Source of the DNA: Muricea muricata
Lineage: Eukaryota > Cnidaria > Anthozoa > Malacalcyonacea > Plexauridae
Length of the DNA stretch: 64,000 nucleotides
Reading direction: 5' to 3'
NCBI GenBank assembly: GCA_963855995.1
Contig: OY979724.1
Coordinates: 6,735,772-6,799,771, forward strand
Numbering within the stretch: the stretch's first letter is position 1; the number at the start of each line of letters is the position of its first letter. Below, piece after piece: positions 1-12,691 of the stretch. Both the position numbers and the translations under genes were made by a program. The notes under the pieces were generated by a model. That model saw only the letters and a list, made by a program, of their open reading frames with translations. It was not told the DNA's origin and made no database searches.

Positions 1-708
1 GTCTTAACTGTGTTATCTCTCTTACCTTTTTTACATGTATTATCTGTCTTACCTGTCTTATCTGTCTTACCTGTCTTATCATTTTTACCTGTCTTATCTG
101 TCTTATCTGTCTTACTTGTGTTACCTGTTCTTTCTGTCTTTTCTGTCCTTCCTGTCTTACCTGTCTTACCTGTTTACCTGTCTTACCTTTCTTACGTGTC
201 TTACCTGTCTTATCTGTCTTACCTTTCTTACCTGTTTTACAGTTCTTTTCTGTCTTATCTTTTTTTTTCTGTTTTACCTGTCTTTTCTTTCTTACCTGTC
301 TTTTCTGTCTTACATGCCTCACCTGTCTTTTTTTTCTTACCTGTTCTTTCTGTCTTAATGTCTTTTCAGTCTTACCTGTCTTTTCTGTCTTACCAGTCTT
401 ACCATTCTTTTCTGTCTTACCTGTCTTTTCTGTCTTTCCAGTCTTTTCCGTCTTTACTGTCTTTTCTGTCTTACCTGTCTTTCCCGTCTTTGCTGTCTTT
501 CCTGTGTTACCTGTTTTACTTGTCTTAACTGTCTTCTCTGTCTTACCTGTTTTACATGTATTATCGGTGCTACCTGTGTTATCTGTCTTAGCTGTCTTAT
601 CATTTTTACCTGTCTTATCTGTCTTATCTGTCTTACCTGTCTTAACTGTTCTTTCTGTTTTACCTGTCTTTCCTGTCTTACCTGTCTTACCTGTCTTACC
701 TTTTTTAC
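1..708 (+). repeat. Tail of a family-I HOR copy with chimeric start
   Basis: Bases 1 to about 240 match the stretch starting at 1,152, including the rare CTTAACTGTGTTATCTCTC string and an 8-bp phase-shifting unit near 170. From roughly 180 onward the sequence instead follows 6,241-6,768 at an offset of exactly 6,060 bp, including a 9-T run at 260-268 and the ACATGCCTCACC landmark at 312. The first 240 bp are thus a junction between two modules that are separate elsewhere, as expected from unequal exchange. The array continues beyond the left edge of the window. Confidence 0.8.
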
Positions 709-979
709 GTGTCTTACCTGTCTTACCTGTCTTACCTGTCTTACCTTTCTTACCTCTCTTACCTTTCTTTTCTGTCTTTCCTGCCTTACCTGTCTTACCT
801 GTCTTTTCTGTCTGTTCTGTGTTACCAGTCTTACCTGTGTTACCTGTCTTACCTGTCTTTTCTTTCTTACCTGTCTTGTCTGTCTTTTCTGTGTTACCTG
901 TTTTACCTGTCTTTTCTGTCTTACCTGTCTTATCTGTCTTTTCTGTCTTTTCAGTCTTACCTGTTTTGCCTGTCTTATC

Positions 980-1033
980 TTAATTTTCTGTCTTTTCTGT
1001 CTTAGATGTCTTATCTTAATTTTCTGTCTTACA
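980..1033 (+). repeat. Paired TTAATTTTCTGTC landmark (representative)
   Basis: Two copies of CTTATCTTAATTTTCTGTC about 36 bp apart form the most A+T-rich recurring block. Equivalent pairs lie near 3,967/4,006, 7,037/7,073, 27,747/27,783, 41,747/41,783, 49,207/49,243 and 63,077/63,113. Both HOR families share it, so it predates their split. Confidence 0.75.
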
Positions 1034-1182
1034 TGTCTTATTTGTCTTTTCTGTCTTACATGTCTTTTCTGTCTTTTCGGTCTTACCTGTCTTATCTGTC
1101 TTTACTGTCTTACCTGTCTTACCTGTGTTACCTGTGTTACCTTTTTTACCTGTCTTAACTGTGTTATCTCTCTTACCTTTTT

Positions 1183-1190
1183 TACATGTA
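1183..1190. repeat. TACATGTA palindromic landmark (representative)
   Basis: An 8-bp perfect palindrome that breaks the 9-bp phase. In the first 7.3 kb it occurs at 32, 553, 1,183, 1,885, 1,963, 2,878, 3,525, 4,164, 4,880, 5,543, 6,101, 6,613 and 7,243, mostly 0.5-0.9 kb apart (one pair is 78 bp apart). Two contexts exist, TTTTACATGTATTATC and CTGTACATGTATTACC. It marks submodules within the HOR. A protein-binding role would be speculation. Confidence 0.8.
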
Positions 1191-4100
1191 TTATCTGTCT
1201 TACCTGTCTTATCTGTCTTACCTGTCTTATCATTTTTACCTGTCTTATCTGTCTTATCTGTCTTACTTGTGTTACCTGTTCTTTCTGTCTTTTCTGTCCT
1301 TCCTGTCTTACCTGTCTTACCTGTTTACCTGTCTTACCTTTCTTACGTGTCTTACCTGTCTTATCTGTCTTACCTTTCTTACCTGTTTTACGTTTCTTTT
1401 CTGTCTTACCTGTCTTACCTGTCTTAGCTGTCTTACCTATCTTTTCTGTCTTTTCTGTCTTACCAGTCTTACCTGTCTTACCTGTCTTACCTGTCTTTTC
1501 TGTCCTACCTGTCTTGTCTGTCTTTTCGGTTTTACCTGTTTTACCTGTGTTTTCTGTCTTACCTGTCTTATCTGCCTTTTCTGTCTTTTCTGTCTTACCT
1601 GTTTCGCCATTCTTATCTTAATTTTCTGTCTTGCATCTCCTATTGGTCTTTTCTGTCTTACCTGTCTTTTCTGTCTTTTAGGTTTTACCTGTCTTATCTG
1701 TCTTTTCTGTGTTACCTGTTTTACTTGTCTTACCATTCTTTTCTGTTTTACCTGTCTTTTCTGTCTTTCCTGTCTTTTCGGTTTTACCTGTCTTTTCTTC
1801 CTTACCTCTCTTTTCTGTCTTACCTCTCTTACTTGTGTTACCTGTCTTATCTTTCTTACCTGTCTTTATCTGTCTTACCTGTCTTACATGTATCATGTGT
1901 CTTACCTGTCTTATCTGTCTTACCTGTCTTATCTGTTTTACATCTCTTATCTGTCTTACCTGTACATGTATTACCTGTCTTTTCTGTCTTACCTGTCTTA
2001 CCTGTTTTACCTGTCTTACCTGTCTTACCTGCTTTACCTGTTTTACCCGTCTTACCTGTCTTACATTTCTTGCCTGTCTTTCCAGTCTTACCTGTCTTAC
2101 CTGTGTTACCTGTCTTACCTGTCTTACCGGTTTTACGTGCTTTACCTGTCCTATTTGTCTTACCTGTCTCACTTGTCCTACCTATCTTACCTGTCTTACC
2201 TGTCTTACCTATCTTTTTTGTCTTACCTGTCTTACCTATCTTACCTGTCTTAGCGGTCTTTTCTGTCTTACCTGTCTTATCTCTCTTTTCTGTTTTACCT
2301 GTTTTACCTGTCTTTTCTGTCTTACCTGTCTTATCTGCCTTTTCTGTCTAATCTGTTTTTTCTGTCTTACCTTTCTTTTCTGTCTTACCTGTCTTTTCTG
2401 TCTTGCCTGTCTTATCTTAATTTTCTTTCTTTTCTTTCTTACATGTCTATTCTTTCTTTTCTGGCTTACCTGTCTTAATTGTCTTATATGTCTTACCTAT
2501 CTTACCTGTCTTACCTGTGCTTTCTGTCTTACCTGTCTTTCCTGTCTTATTTGGTAGACCTGTCTTACCTGTCTTTTCTGTCTTTTCTGTCTTTTAGGTC
2601 TTACCTGTCTTATCTGTCTTTTCTTTCTTACCTGTTTTACCTGTCTTACCATTCTTTTCTGTCTTACCTGTCTTTTCGGTCTTTCCTGTCTTTTCGGTCT
2701 TACCTGTCTTTTCTTCCTTACCTGTCTTTTCTGTCTTACCTGTCTTACCTGTGTTACCTGTCTTATCTGTCTTACCTGTCTTATCTGTCTTTTCTGTCCT
2801 ACATTTATCATGTGTCTTACCTGTTTTATCTGTCTTACCTGTCTTATCTGTTTTACCTGTCTTATCGGTCTTACCTGTACATGTATTACCTGTCTTTTCT
2901 GTCTTACCTGTCTTACCTGTTTTACCTGTCTTACCTGTCTTACCTGCTTTACCTGTCTTAACCGTCTTACCTGTCTTACATTTCTTGCCTGTCTTACCAC
3001 TCTTACCAGTCTTACCCGCATTACCTGTCTTATCGGTTTTACCTGCTTTACCTGTCCTATTGGTCTTACCTGTCTTACCTGTCCTACCTGTCTTACCTGT
3101 CTTAGCTGTCTTACCAGTCTTTTCTGTCTTACCTGACTTACCTATCTTACCTGTCTTACCTTTCTCTTCTGTCTTACCTGTCTTATCTCTCTTTTCTGTT
3201 TTACCTGCTTTACCTGTCTTATCTGCCTTTTCTGTCTTATCTGTTTTTTCTGTCTTACCTGTCTTTTCTTTCTTACCTGTCTTTTCTGTCTTACATGCCT
3301 CACCTGTCTTTTTTGTCTTACCTGTCCTTTCTTTCTTAATGTTTTTTCAGTCATACCTGTCTTTTCTGTGTTACCAGTCTTACCATTCTTTTCTGTCTTA
3401 CCTGTCTTTTCTGCCTTTCCTGTCCTTCCCGTCTTTTCTGTCTTACCTGTCTTTCCCGTCTTTACTGTCTTACCTGTGTTACCTGTTTTACTTGTCTTAA
3501 CTGTCTTCTCTGTCTTACATGTTTTACATGTATTATCTGTGCTACCTGTCTTATCTGTCTTACCTGTCTTATCATTTTTACCTGTCTTATCTGTCTTATC
3601 TGTCTTACGTGTCTTACCTGTTCTTTCTGTCTTACCTGTCTTTCCTGTCTCACCTGTCTTACCTGTCTTACCTTTTTTACCTGTCTTACCTGTCTTACCT
3701 GTCTTACTTGTCTTACCTTTCTTACCTGTCTTACCTTTCTTTTCTGTCTTACCTTCCTTACCTGCCTTACCTGTCTTACCTGTCTTTTCTGTCTGTTCTG
3801 TCTTACCAGTTTTACCTGTGTTACCTGTCTTACCTGTCTCTACTTTCTTACCTGTCTTGTCTGTCTTGTTTGTCTTTTTTGTTTTACCTGTTTTACCTGT
3901 CTGTTCTGTCCTACCTGTCTTATCTGTCTTTTCTGTCTTTTAAGTCTTACCTGTTTTGCCTGTCTTATCTTAATTTTTTGTCGTGTCTTTCTTACATGTC
4001 TTATCTTAATTTTCTGTCTTACATGTCTTATTTGTCTTTTCTGTCTTACATGTCTTTTCTGTCTTTTCGGTCTTACCTGTCTTATCTGTCTTTTCTGTCT

Positions 4101-6768
4101 TACCTGTTTTACCTGTGTTACCTGTTTTACCTGTCTTAACTGTCTTATCTGTCTTACCTTTTTTACATGTATTATCTGTCTTACCTGTCTTATCATTTTA
4201 ACCTTTCTTATCGGTCTTGTCTGTCTTACCTGTGTTACCTGTTTTTTCTGTCTTACCTGTCTTTCGTGTCTTACCTGTCTTACCAGTCTTACCTGTCTTT
4301 CGTGTCTTACCTGTCTTACCAGTCTTACCTGTTTACCTGTCTTACCTTTCTTACGTGTCTTACCTCTCTTATCTGTCTTACCTTTCTTACCTGTTTTACA
4401 TTTCTTTTCTGTCTTACCTGTCTTACCTGTCTTACCTGTCTTACCTGTCTTACCTATCTTTTCTGTCTTTTCTGTCTTACAAGTCTTACCTGTCTTAGCT
4501 GTCTTACCTGTCTTTTCTGTCTTACCTGTCTTGGCTGTCTTTTCGGTTTTACCTGTTTTACCTTCCTTTTCTGTCTTACCTGTCTTATCTGTCTTTTCTG
4601 TTTTTTCTGTTTTACCTGTTTCGCCTGTCTTATCTTAATTTTCTGTCTTACATGTCCTATTGGTCTTTTCTGTCTTACCTGTCTTACCTGTCTTTTCTGT
4701 CTTTTAGGTTTTACCTGTCTTATCTGTCTTTTCTGTGTTACCTGTTTTACCTGTCTAAATATTCTTTTCTGCCTTACCTGTCTTTTCTTCCCTACCTGTC
4801 TTTTCTGTCTTACCTGTGTTACCTGTCTTATCTGTCTTACCTGTCTTATCTGTTTTACCTGTCTTATCTGTCTTACCTGTACATGTATTACCTGTCTTTT
4901 CTGTCTTACCTGTTTTACCTGTCTACCTGTCTTACCTGCTTTTTCTGTGTTACCCGTCTTACCTGTCTCACATTTCTTTCCTGTCTTACCAGTCTTACCT
5001 GTCTTACCTGCCTTACCTGTCTTACCTGTCTTACCTGTCTTAATGGTTTTACCTGCTTTACCTGTCCTATTGTCTTGCCTGTGTTACCTGTCCTACCTGT
5101 CTTACCTGTCTTTTCTGTCTTACCTGTCTTACCTATCTTACCTGTCTTACCTGTCTTTTCTGTCTTACGTGTCTTATCTCTTTTTTCTTTTTTACCTGTT
5201 TTACCTTTCTTTTCTGGCTTACCTGTCTTATCTGCCTTTTCTGTCTTATCTGTTTTTTCTGTCTTACCTGTCTTTTCTTTCTTAGCTGTCTTTTCTGTCT
5301 TACATGCCTCACCTGTCTTTTCTGTCTTACCTGTCCTTTCTTTCTTAATGTTTTTTCAGTCATGCCTGTCTTTTCTGTCTTACCAGTCTTACCATTCTTT
5401 TCTGTCTTACCTGTCTTTTCTGTCTTTCCTGTCCTTCCCGTCTTTCCTGTCTTTTCTGTCTTACCTGTCTTTCCCGTCTTTCCTGTCTTACCTGTAATAC
5501 CTGTTTTACTTGTCTTAACTGTCTTCTCTGTCTTACATGTTTTACATGTATTATCTGTGCTACCTGTCTTATCTGTCTTACCTGTCTTATCATTTTTACC
5601 TGTCTTATCTGTCTTATCTGTCTTACGTGTCTTACCTGTTCTTTCTGTCTTACCTGTCTTTCCTGTCTCACCTGTCTTACCTGTCTTACCTTTTTTACCT
5701 GTCTTACCTGTCTTACCTGTCTTACCTTTCTTACCTATCTTACCTTTCTTTTCTGTCTTACCTGCCTTACCTTTCTTACCTGTCTTTTCTGTCTCTTCTG
5801 TCTTACCAGTCTTACCTGTGTTACCTGTCTTACCTGTCTTTTCTTTCTTACCTGTCTTTTCTGTCTTTTCTGTTTTACCTGTTTTACCTGTCTTTTCTTT
5901 CTTACTTGTTTTATCTGTCTTTTCTGTCTTTTAAGTCTTACCTTTTTTGCCTGTCTTATCTTAATTTTTTGTCTTGTCTTTTTTACATGTCTTATCTTGA
6001 TTTTCTGTCTTGCATGTCTTATTTGTCTTTTCTGTCTTACCTGTCTTACCTGTGTTACCTGTTTTACCTGTCTTAACTGTCTTATCTGTCTTACGTTTTT
6101 TACATGTATTAACTGTCTTACCTGTCTTATCATTTTTACCTTTCTTATCTGTCTTGTCTGTCTTACCTGTGTTACCTGTTCTTTCTGTCTTACATTTCTT
6201 TCGTGTCTTACCTGTCTTACCTGTCTTACCTGTTTACCTGTCTTACCTTTCTTACGTGTCTTACCTGTCTTATCTGTCTTACCTTTCTTACCTGTTTTAC
6301 AGTTCTTTTCTGTCTTATCTTTTTTTTTCTGTTTTACCTGTCTTTTCTTTCTTACCTGTCTTTTCTGTCTTACATGCCTCACCTGTCTTTTTTTTCTTAC
6401 CTGTTCTTTCTGTCTTAATGTCTTTTCAGTCTTACCTGTCTTTTCTGTCTTACCAGTCTTACCATTCTTTTCTGTCTTACCTGTCTTTTCTGTCTTTCCA
6501 GTCTTTTCCGTCTTTACTGTCTTTTCTGTCTTACCTGTCTTTCCCGTCTTTCCTGTCTTTCCTGTGTTACCTGTTTTACTTGTCTTAACTGTCTTCTCTT
6601 TCTTACCTGTTTTACATGTATTATCGGTGCTACCTGTCTTATCTGTCTTAGCTGTCTTATCATTTTTACCTGTCTTATCTGTCTTATGTGTCTTACCTGT
6701 CTTAACTGTTCTTTCTGTTTTACCTGTCTTTCCTGTCTTACCTGTCTTACCTGTCTTACCTTTTTTAC

Positions 6769-9700
6769 GTGTCTTACCTGTCTTACCTGTCTTACCTGTC
6801 TTACCTTTCTTACCTCTCTTACCTTTCTTTTCTGTCTTTCCTGCCTTACCTGTCTTACCTGTCTTTTCTGTCTGTTCTGTGTTACCAGTCTTACCTGTGT
6901 TACCTGTCTTACCTGTCTTTTCTTTCTTACCTGTCTTGTCTGTCTTTTCTGTGTTACCTGTTTTACCTGTCTTTTCTGTCTTACCTGTCTTATCTGTCTT
7001 TTCTGTCTTTTCAGTCTTACCTGTTTTGCCTGTCGTATCTTAATTTTCTGTCTTTTCTGTCTTACATGTCTTATCTTAATTTTCTGTCTTACATGTCTTA
7101 TTTGTCTTTTCTGTCTTACATGTCTTTTCTGTCTTTTCGGTCTTACCTGTCTTATCTGTCTTTACTGTCTTACCTGTTCTACCTGTGTTACCTGTGTTAC
7201 CTTTTTTACCTGTCTTAACTGTGTTATCTCTCTTACCTTTTTTACATGTATTATCTGTCTTACCTATCTTATCTGTCTTACCTGTCTTATCATTTTTACC
7301 TGTCTTATCTGTCTTATCTGTCTTACTTGTGTTACCTGTTCTTTCTGTCTTTTCTGTCCTTCCTGTCTTACCTGTCTTACCTGTTTACCTGTCTTACCTT
7401 TCTTACGTGTCTTACCTGTCTTATCTGTCTTACCTTTCTTACCTGTTTTACGTTTCTTTTCTGTCTTACCTGTCTTACCTGTCTTAGCTGTCTTACCTAT
7501 CTTTTCTGTCTTTTCTGTCTTACCAGTCTTACCTGTCTTACCTGTCTTTTCTGTCCTACCTGTCTTGTCTGTCTTTTCGGTTTTACCTGTTTTACCTGTG
7601 TTTTCTGTCTTACCTGTCTTATCTGCCTTTTCTGTCTTTTCTGTCTTACCTGTTTCGCCATTCTTATCTTAATTTTCTGTCTTGCATCTCCTATTGGTCT
7701 TTTCTGTCTTACCTGTCTTTTCGGTTTTACCTGTCTTTTCTTCCTTACCTCTCTTTTCTGTCTTACCTCTCTTACTTGTGTTACCTGTCTTATCTTTCTT
7801 ACCTCTCTTATCTGTCTTACCTGTCTTACATGTATCATGTGTCTTACCTGTCTTATCTGTCTTACCTGTCTTATCTGTTTTACATCTCTTATCTGTCTTA
7901 CCTGTACATGTATTACCTGTCTTTTCTGTCTTACCTGTCTTATCTGTTTTACCTGTCTTACCTGTCTTACCTGCTTTACCTGTTTTACCCGTCTTACCTG
8001 TCTTACATTTCTTGCCTGTCTTTCCAGTCTTACCTGTCTTACCTGTGTTACCTGTCTTACCTGTCTTACCGGTTTTACGTGCTTTACCTGTCCTATTTGT
8101 CTTACCTGTCTTACTTGTCCTACCTATCTTACCTGTCTTACCTGTCTTACCTATCTTTTTTGTCTTACCTGTCTTACCTATCTTACCTGTCTTAGCGGTC
8201 TTTTCTGTCTTACCTGTCTTATCTCTCTTTTCTGTTTTACCTGTTTTACCTGTCTTTTCTGTCTTACCTGTCTTATCTGCCTTTTCTGTCTAATTTGTTT
8301 TTTCTGTCTTACCTTTCTTTTCTGTCTTACCTGTCTTTTCTGTCTTGCCTGTCTTATCTTAATTTTCTTTCTTTTCTTTCTTACATGTCTATTCTTTCTT
8401 TTCTGGCTTACCTGTCTTAATTGTCTTATATGTCTTACCTATCTTACCTGTCTTACCTGTGCTTTCTGTCTTACCTGTCTTTCCTGTCTTATTTGGTGGA
8501 CCTGTCTTACCTGTCTTTTCTGTCTTTTCTGTCTTTTAGGTCTTACCTGTCTTATCTGTCTTTTCTTTCTTACCTGTTTTACCTGTCTTACCATTCTTTT
8601 CTGTCTTACCTGTCTTTTCGGTCTTTCCTGTCTTTTCGGTCTTACCTGTCTTTTCTTCCTTACCTGTCTTTTCTGTCTTACCTGTTTTACCTGTGTTACC
8701 TGTCTTATCTGTCTTACCTGTCTTATCTGTCTTTTCTGTCCTACATTTATCATGTGTCTTACCTGTTTTATCTGTCTTACCTGTCTTATCTGTTTTACCT
8801 GTCTTATCGGTCTTACCTGTACATGTATTACCTGTCTTTTCTGTCTTACCTGTCTTACCTGTTTTACCTGTCTTACCTGCTTTACCTGTCTTAACCGTCT
8901 TACCTGTCTTACATTTCTTGCCTGTCTTACCACTCTTACCAGTCTTACCTGCATTACCTGTCTTATCGGTTTTACCTGTTTTACCTGTCCTATTTGTCTT
9001 ACCTGTCTTACCTGTCCTACCTGTCTTACCTGTCTTACCTGTCTTACCAGTCTTTTCTGTCTTACCTGACTTACCTATCTTACCTGTCTTACCTTTCTCT
9101 TCTGTCTTACCTGTCTTATCTCTCTTTTCTGTTTTACCTGTTTTACCTGTCTTATCTGCCTTTTCTGTCTTATCTGTTTTTTCTGTCTTACCTGTCTTTT
9201 CTTTCTTACCTGTCTTTTCTGTCTTACATGCCTCACCTGTCTTTTTTGTCTTACCTGTCCTTTCTTTCTTAATGTTTTTTCAGTCATACCTGTCTTTTCT
9301 GTGTTACCAGTCTTACCATTCTTTTCTGTCTTACCTGTCTTTTCTGCCTTTCCTGTCCTTCCCGTCTTTTCTGTCTTACCTGTCTTTCCCGTCTTTCCTG
9401 TCTTACCTGTGTTACCTGTTTTACTTGTCTTAACTGTCTTCTCTGTCTTACATGTTTTACATGTATTATCTGTGCTACCTGTCTTATCTGTCTTACCTGT
9501 CTTATCATTTTTACCTGTCTTATCTGTCTTATCTGTCTTACGTGTCTTACCTGTTCTTTCTGTCTTACCTGTCTTTCCTGTCTCACCTGTCTTACCTGTC
9601 TTACCTTTTTTACCTGTCTTACCAGTCTTACCTGTCTTACTTGTCTTACCTTTCTTACCTGTCTTACCTTTCTTTTCTGTCTTACCTGCCTTACCTGCCT

Positions 9701-12691
9701 TACCTGTCTTACCTGTCTTTTCTGTCTGTTCTGTCTTACCAGTTTTACCTGTGTTACCTGTCTTACCTGTCTTTTCTTTCTTACCTGTCTTTTCTGTCTT
9801 GTCTGTTTTTTCTGTTTTACCTGTTTTACCTGTCTGTTCTGTCCTACCTGTCTTATCTGTCTTTTCTGTCTTTTAAGTCTTACCTGTTTTGCCTGTCTTA
9901 TCTTAATTTTTTGTCTTGTCTTTCTTACATGTCTTATCTTAATTTTCTGTCTTACATGTCTTATTTATCTTTTCTGTCTTACATGTCTTTTCTGTCTTTT
10001 CGGTCTTACCTGTCTTTTCTGTCTTACCTGTTTTACCTGTGTTACCTGTTTTACCTGTCTTAACTGTCTTATCTGTCTTACCTTTTTTACATGTATTATC
10101 TGTCTTACCTGTCTTATCATTTTAACCTTTCTTATCGGTCTTGTCTGTCTTACCTGTGTTACCTGTTTTTTCTGTCTTACCTGTCTTTCGTGTCTTACCT
10201 GTCTTACCAGTCTTACCTATCTTTCGTGTCTTACCTGTCTTACCAGTCTTACCTGTTTACCTGTCTTACCTTTCTTACGTGTCTTACCTCTCTTATCTGT
10301 CTTACCTTTCTTACCTGTTTTACATTTCTTTTCTGTCTTACCTGTCTTACCTGTCTTACCTGTCTTACCTGTCTTACCTATCTTTTCTGTCTTTTCTGTC
10401 TTACAAGTCTTACCTGTCTTACCTGTCTTACCTGTCTTTTCTGTCTTACCTGTCTTGGCTGTCTTTTCGGTTTTACCTGTTTTACCTTCCTTTTCTGTCT
10501 TACCTGTCTTATCTGTCTTTTCTGTCTTTTCTGTTTTACCTGTTTCGCCTGTCTTATCTTAATTTTCTGTCTTACATGTCCTATTGGTCTTTTCTGTCTT
10601 ACCTGTCTTACCTGTCTTTTCTGTCTTTTAGGTTTTACCTGTCTTATCTGTCTTTTCTGTGTTACCTGTTTTACCTGTCTAAATATTCTTTTCTGTCTTA
10701 CCTGTCTTTTCTTCCCTACCTGTCTTTTCTGTCTTACCTGTGTTACCTGTCTTATCTGTCTTACCTGTCTTATCTATTTTACCTGTCTTCTCTGTCTTAC
10801 CTGTACATGTATTACCTGTCTTTTCTGTCTTACCTGTTTTACCTGTCTACCTGTCTTACCTGCTTTTTCTGTGTTACCCGTCTTACCTGTCTCACATTTC
10901 TTTCCTGTCTTACCAGTCTTACCTGTCTTACCTGCCTTACCTGTCTTACCTGTCTTAATGGTTTTACCTGCTTTACCTGTCCTATTGTCTTACCGGTGTT
11001 ACCTGTCCTACCTGTCTTACCTGTCTTACCTGTCTTTTGTGTCTTACCTGTCTTACTTATCTTACCTGTCTTACCTGTCTTTTCTGTCTTACCTGTCTTA
11101 TCTCTCTTTTCTTTTTTACCTGTTTTACCTTTCTTTTCTGGCTTACCTGTCTTATCTGCCTTTTCTGTCTTATCTGTTTTTTCTGTCTTACCTGTCTTTT
11201 CTTTCTTAGCTGTCTTTTCTGTCTTACATGCCTCACCTGTCTTTTCTGTCTTACCTGTCCTTTCTTTCTTAATGTTTTTTCAGTCATGCCTGTCTTTTCT
11301 GTCTTACCAGTCTTACCATTCTTTTCTGTCTTACCTGTCTTTTCTGTCTTTCCTGTCCTTCCCGTCTTTCCTGTCTTTTCTGTCTTACCTGTCTTTCCCG
11401 TCTTTCCTGTCTTACCTGTGTTACCTGTTTTACTTGTCTTAACTGTCTTCTCTGTCTTACATGTTTTACATGTATTATCTGTGCTACCTGTTTTATCTGT
11501 CTTACCTGTCTTATCATTTTTACCTGTCTTATCTGTCTTATTTGTCTTACGTGTCTTACCTGTTCTTTCTGTCTTACCTGTCTTTCCTGTCTCACCTGTC
11601 TTACCTGTCTTACCTTTTTTACCTGTCTTACCTGTCTTACCTGTCTTACCTTTCTTACCTATCTTACCTTTCTTTTCTGTCTTACCTGCCTTACCTGTCT
11701 TACCTGTCTTTTCTGTCTCTTCTGTCTTACCAGTCTTACCTGTGTTACCTGTCTTACCTGTCTTTTCTTTCTTACCTGTCTTGTCTGTCTTTTCTGTTTT
11801 ACCTGTTTTACCTGTCTTTTCTTTCTTACTTGTTTTATCTGTCTTTTCTGTCTTTTAAGTCTTACCTTTTTTGCCTGTCTTATCTTAATTTTTTGTCTTG
11901 TCTTTCTTACATGTCTTATCTTGATTTTCTGTCTTACATGTCTTATTTGTCTTTTCTGTCTTACCTGTCTTACCTGTGTTACCTGTTTTACCTGTCTTAA
12001 CTGTCTTATCTGTCTTACGTTTTTTACATGTATTATCTGTCTTACCTGTCTTATCATTTTTACCTTTCTTATCTGTCTTGTCTGTCTTACCTGTGTTACC
12101 TGTTCTTTCTGACTTACATTTCTTTCGTGTCTTACCTGTCTTACCTGTCTTACCTGTTTACCTGTCTTACCTTTCTTACGTGTCTTACCTGTCTTATCTG
12201 TCTTACCTTTCTTACCTGTTTTACAGTTCTTTTCTGTCTTATCTTTTTTTTTCTGTTTTACCTGTCTTTTCTTTCTTACCTGTCTTTTCTGTCTTACATG
12301 CCTCACCTGTCTTTTTTTTCTTACCTGTTCTTTCTGTCTTAATGTCTTTTCAGTCTTACCTGTCTTTTCTGTCTTACCAGTCTTACCATTCTTTTCTGTC
12401 TTACCTGTCTTTTCTGTCTTTCCAGTCTTTTCCGTCTTTACTGTCTTTTCTGTCTTACCTGTCTTTCCCGTCTTTCCTGTCTTTCCTGTGTTACCTGTTT
12501 TACTTGTCTTAACTGTCTTCTCTGTCTTACCTGTTTTACATGTATTATCGGTGCTACCTGTGTTATCTGTCTTAGCTGTCTTATCATTTTTACCTGTCTT
12601 ATCTGTCTTATCTGTCTTCCTGTCTTAACTGTTCTTTCTGTTTTACCTGTCTTTCCTGTCTTACCTGTCTTACCTGTCTTACCTTTTTTAC
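6769..12691 (+). repeat. Family-I higher-order repeat, copy 2 (5,923 bp)
   Basis: Same order of landmarks as copy 1. It is 137 bp shorter through separable events. About 117 bp (13 units) are missing near 7,717 relative to 1,681-1,797. A single extra T of copy 1 (near 1,867) is absent. One 9-bp unit is missing before about 9,075 and one before about 10,141. One base is lost near 12,618, leaving an 8-bp unit. The multi-base differences are whole units, which indicates slippage or unequal exchange in register. Confidence 0.86.

Larger units (their letters stand above)
709..6768 (+). repeat. Family-I higher-order repeat, copy 1 (6,060 bp)
   Basis: This is a full HOR cycle; the start is arbitrary because the repeat is circularly permuted. 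It can be followed by unit-variant landmarks: a paired TTAATTTTCTGTC block near 980 and 1,016, TACATGTA palindromes at 1,183, 1,885, 1,963, 2,878, 3,525, 4,164, 4,880, 5,543, 6,101 and 6,613, and an ACATGCCTCACC block near 3,295, 5,307 and 6,372. Two related halves of about 2 kb (around 3,142-5,132 and 5,133 onward) sit inside it. The next copy begins 6,060 bp later and is nearly identical base for base through the first 950 bp. Confidence 0.88.

Noticed and set aside
1885..1899. TACATGTATCATGTG as a p53-type response element
   Set aside because: The required purine triplet before CATG and pyrimidine triplet after it are not both present.
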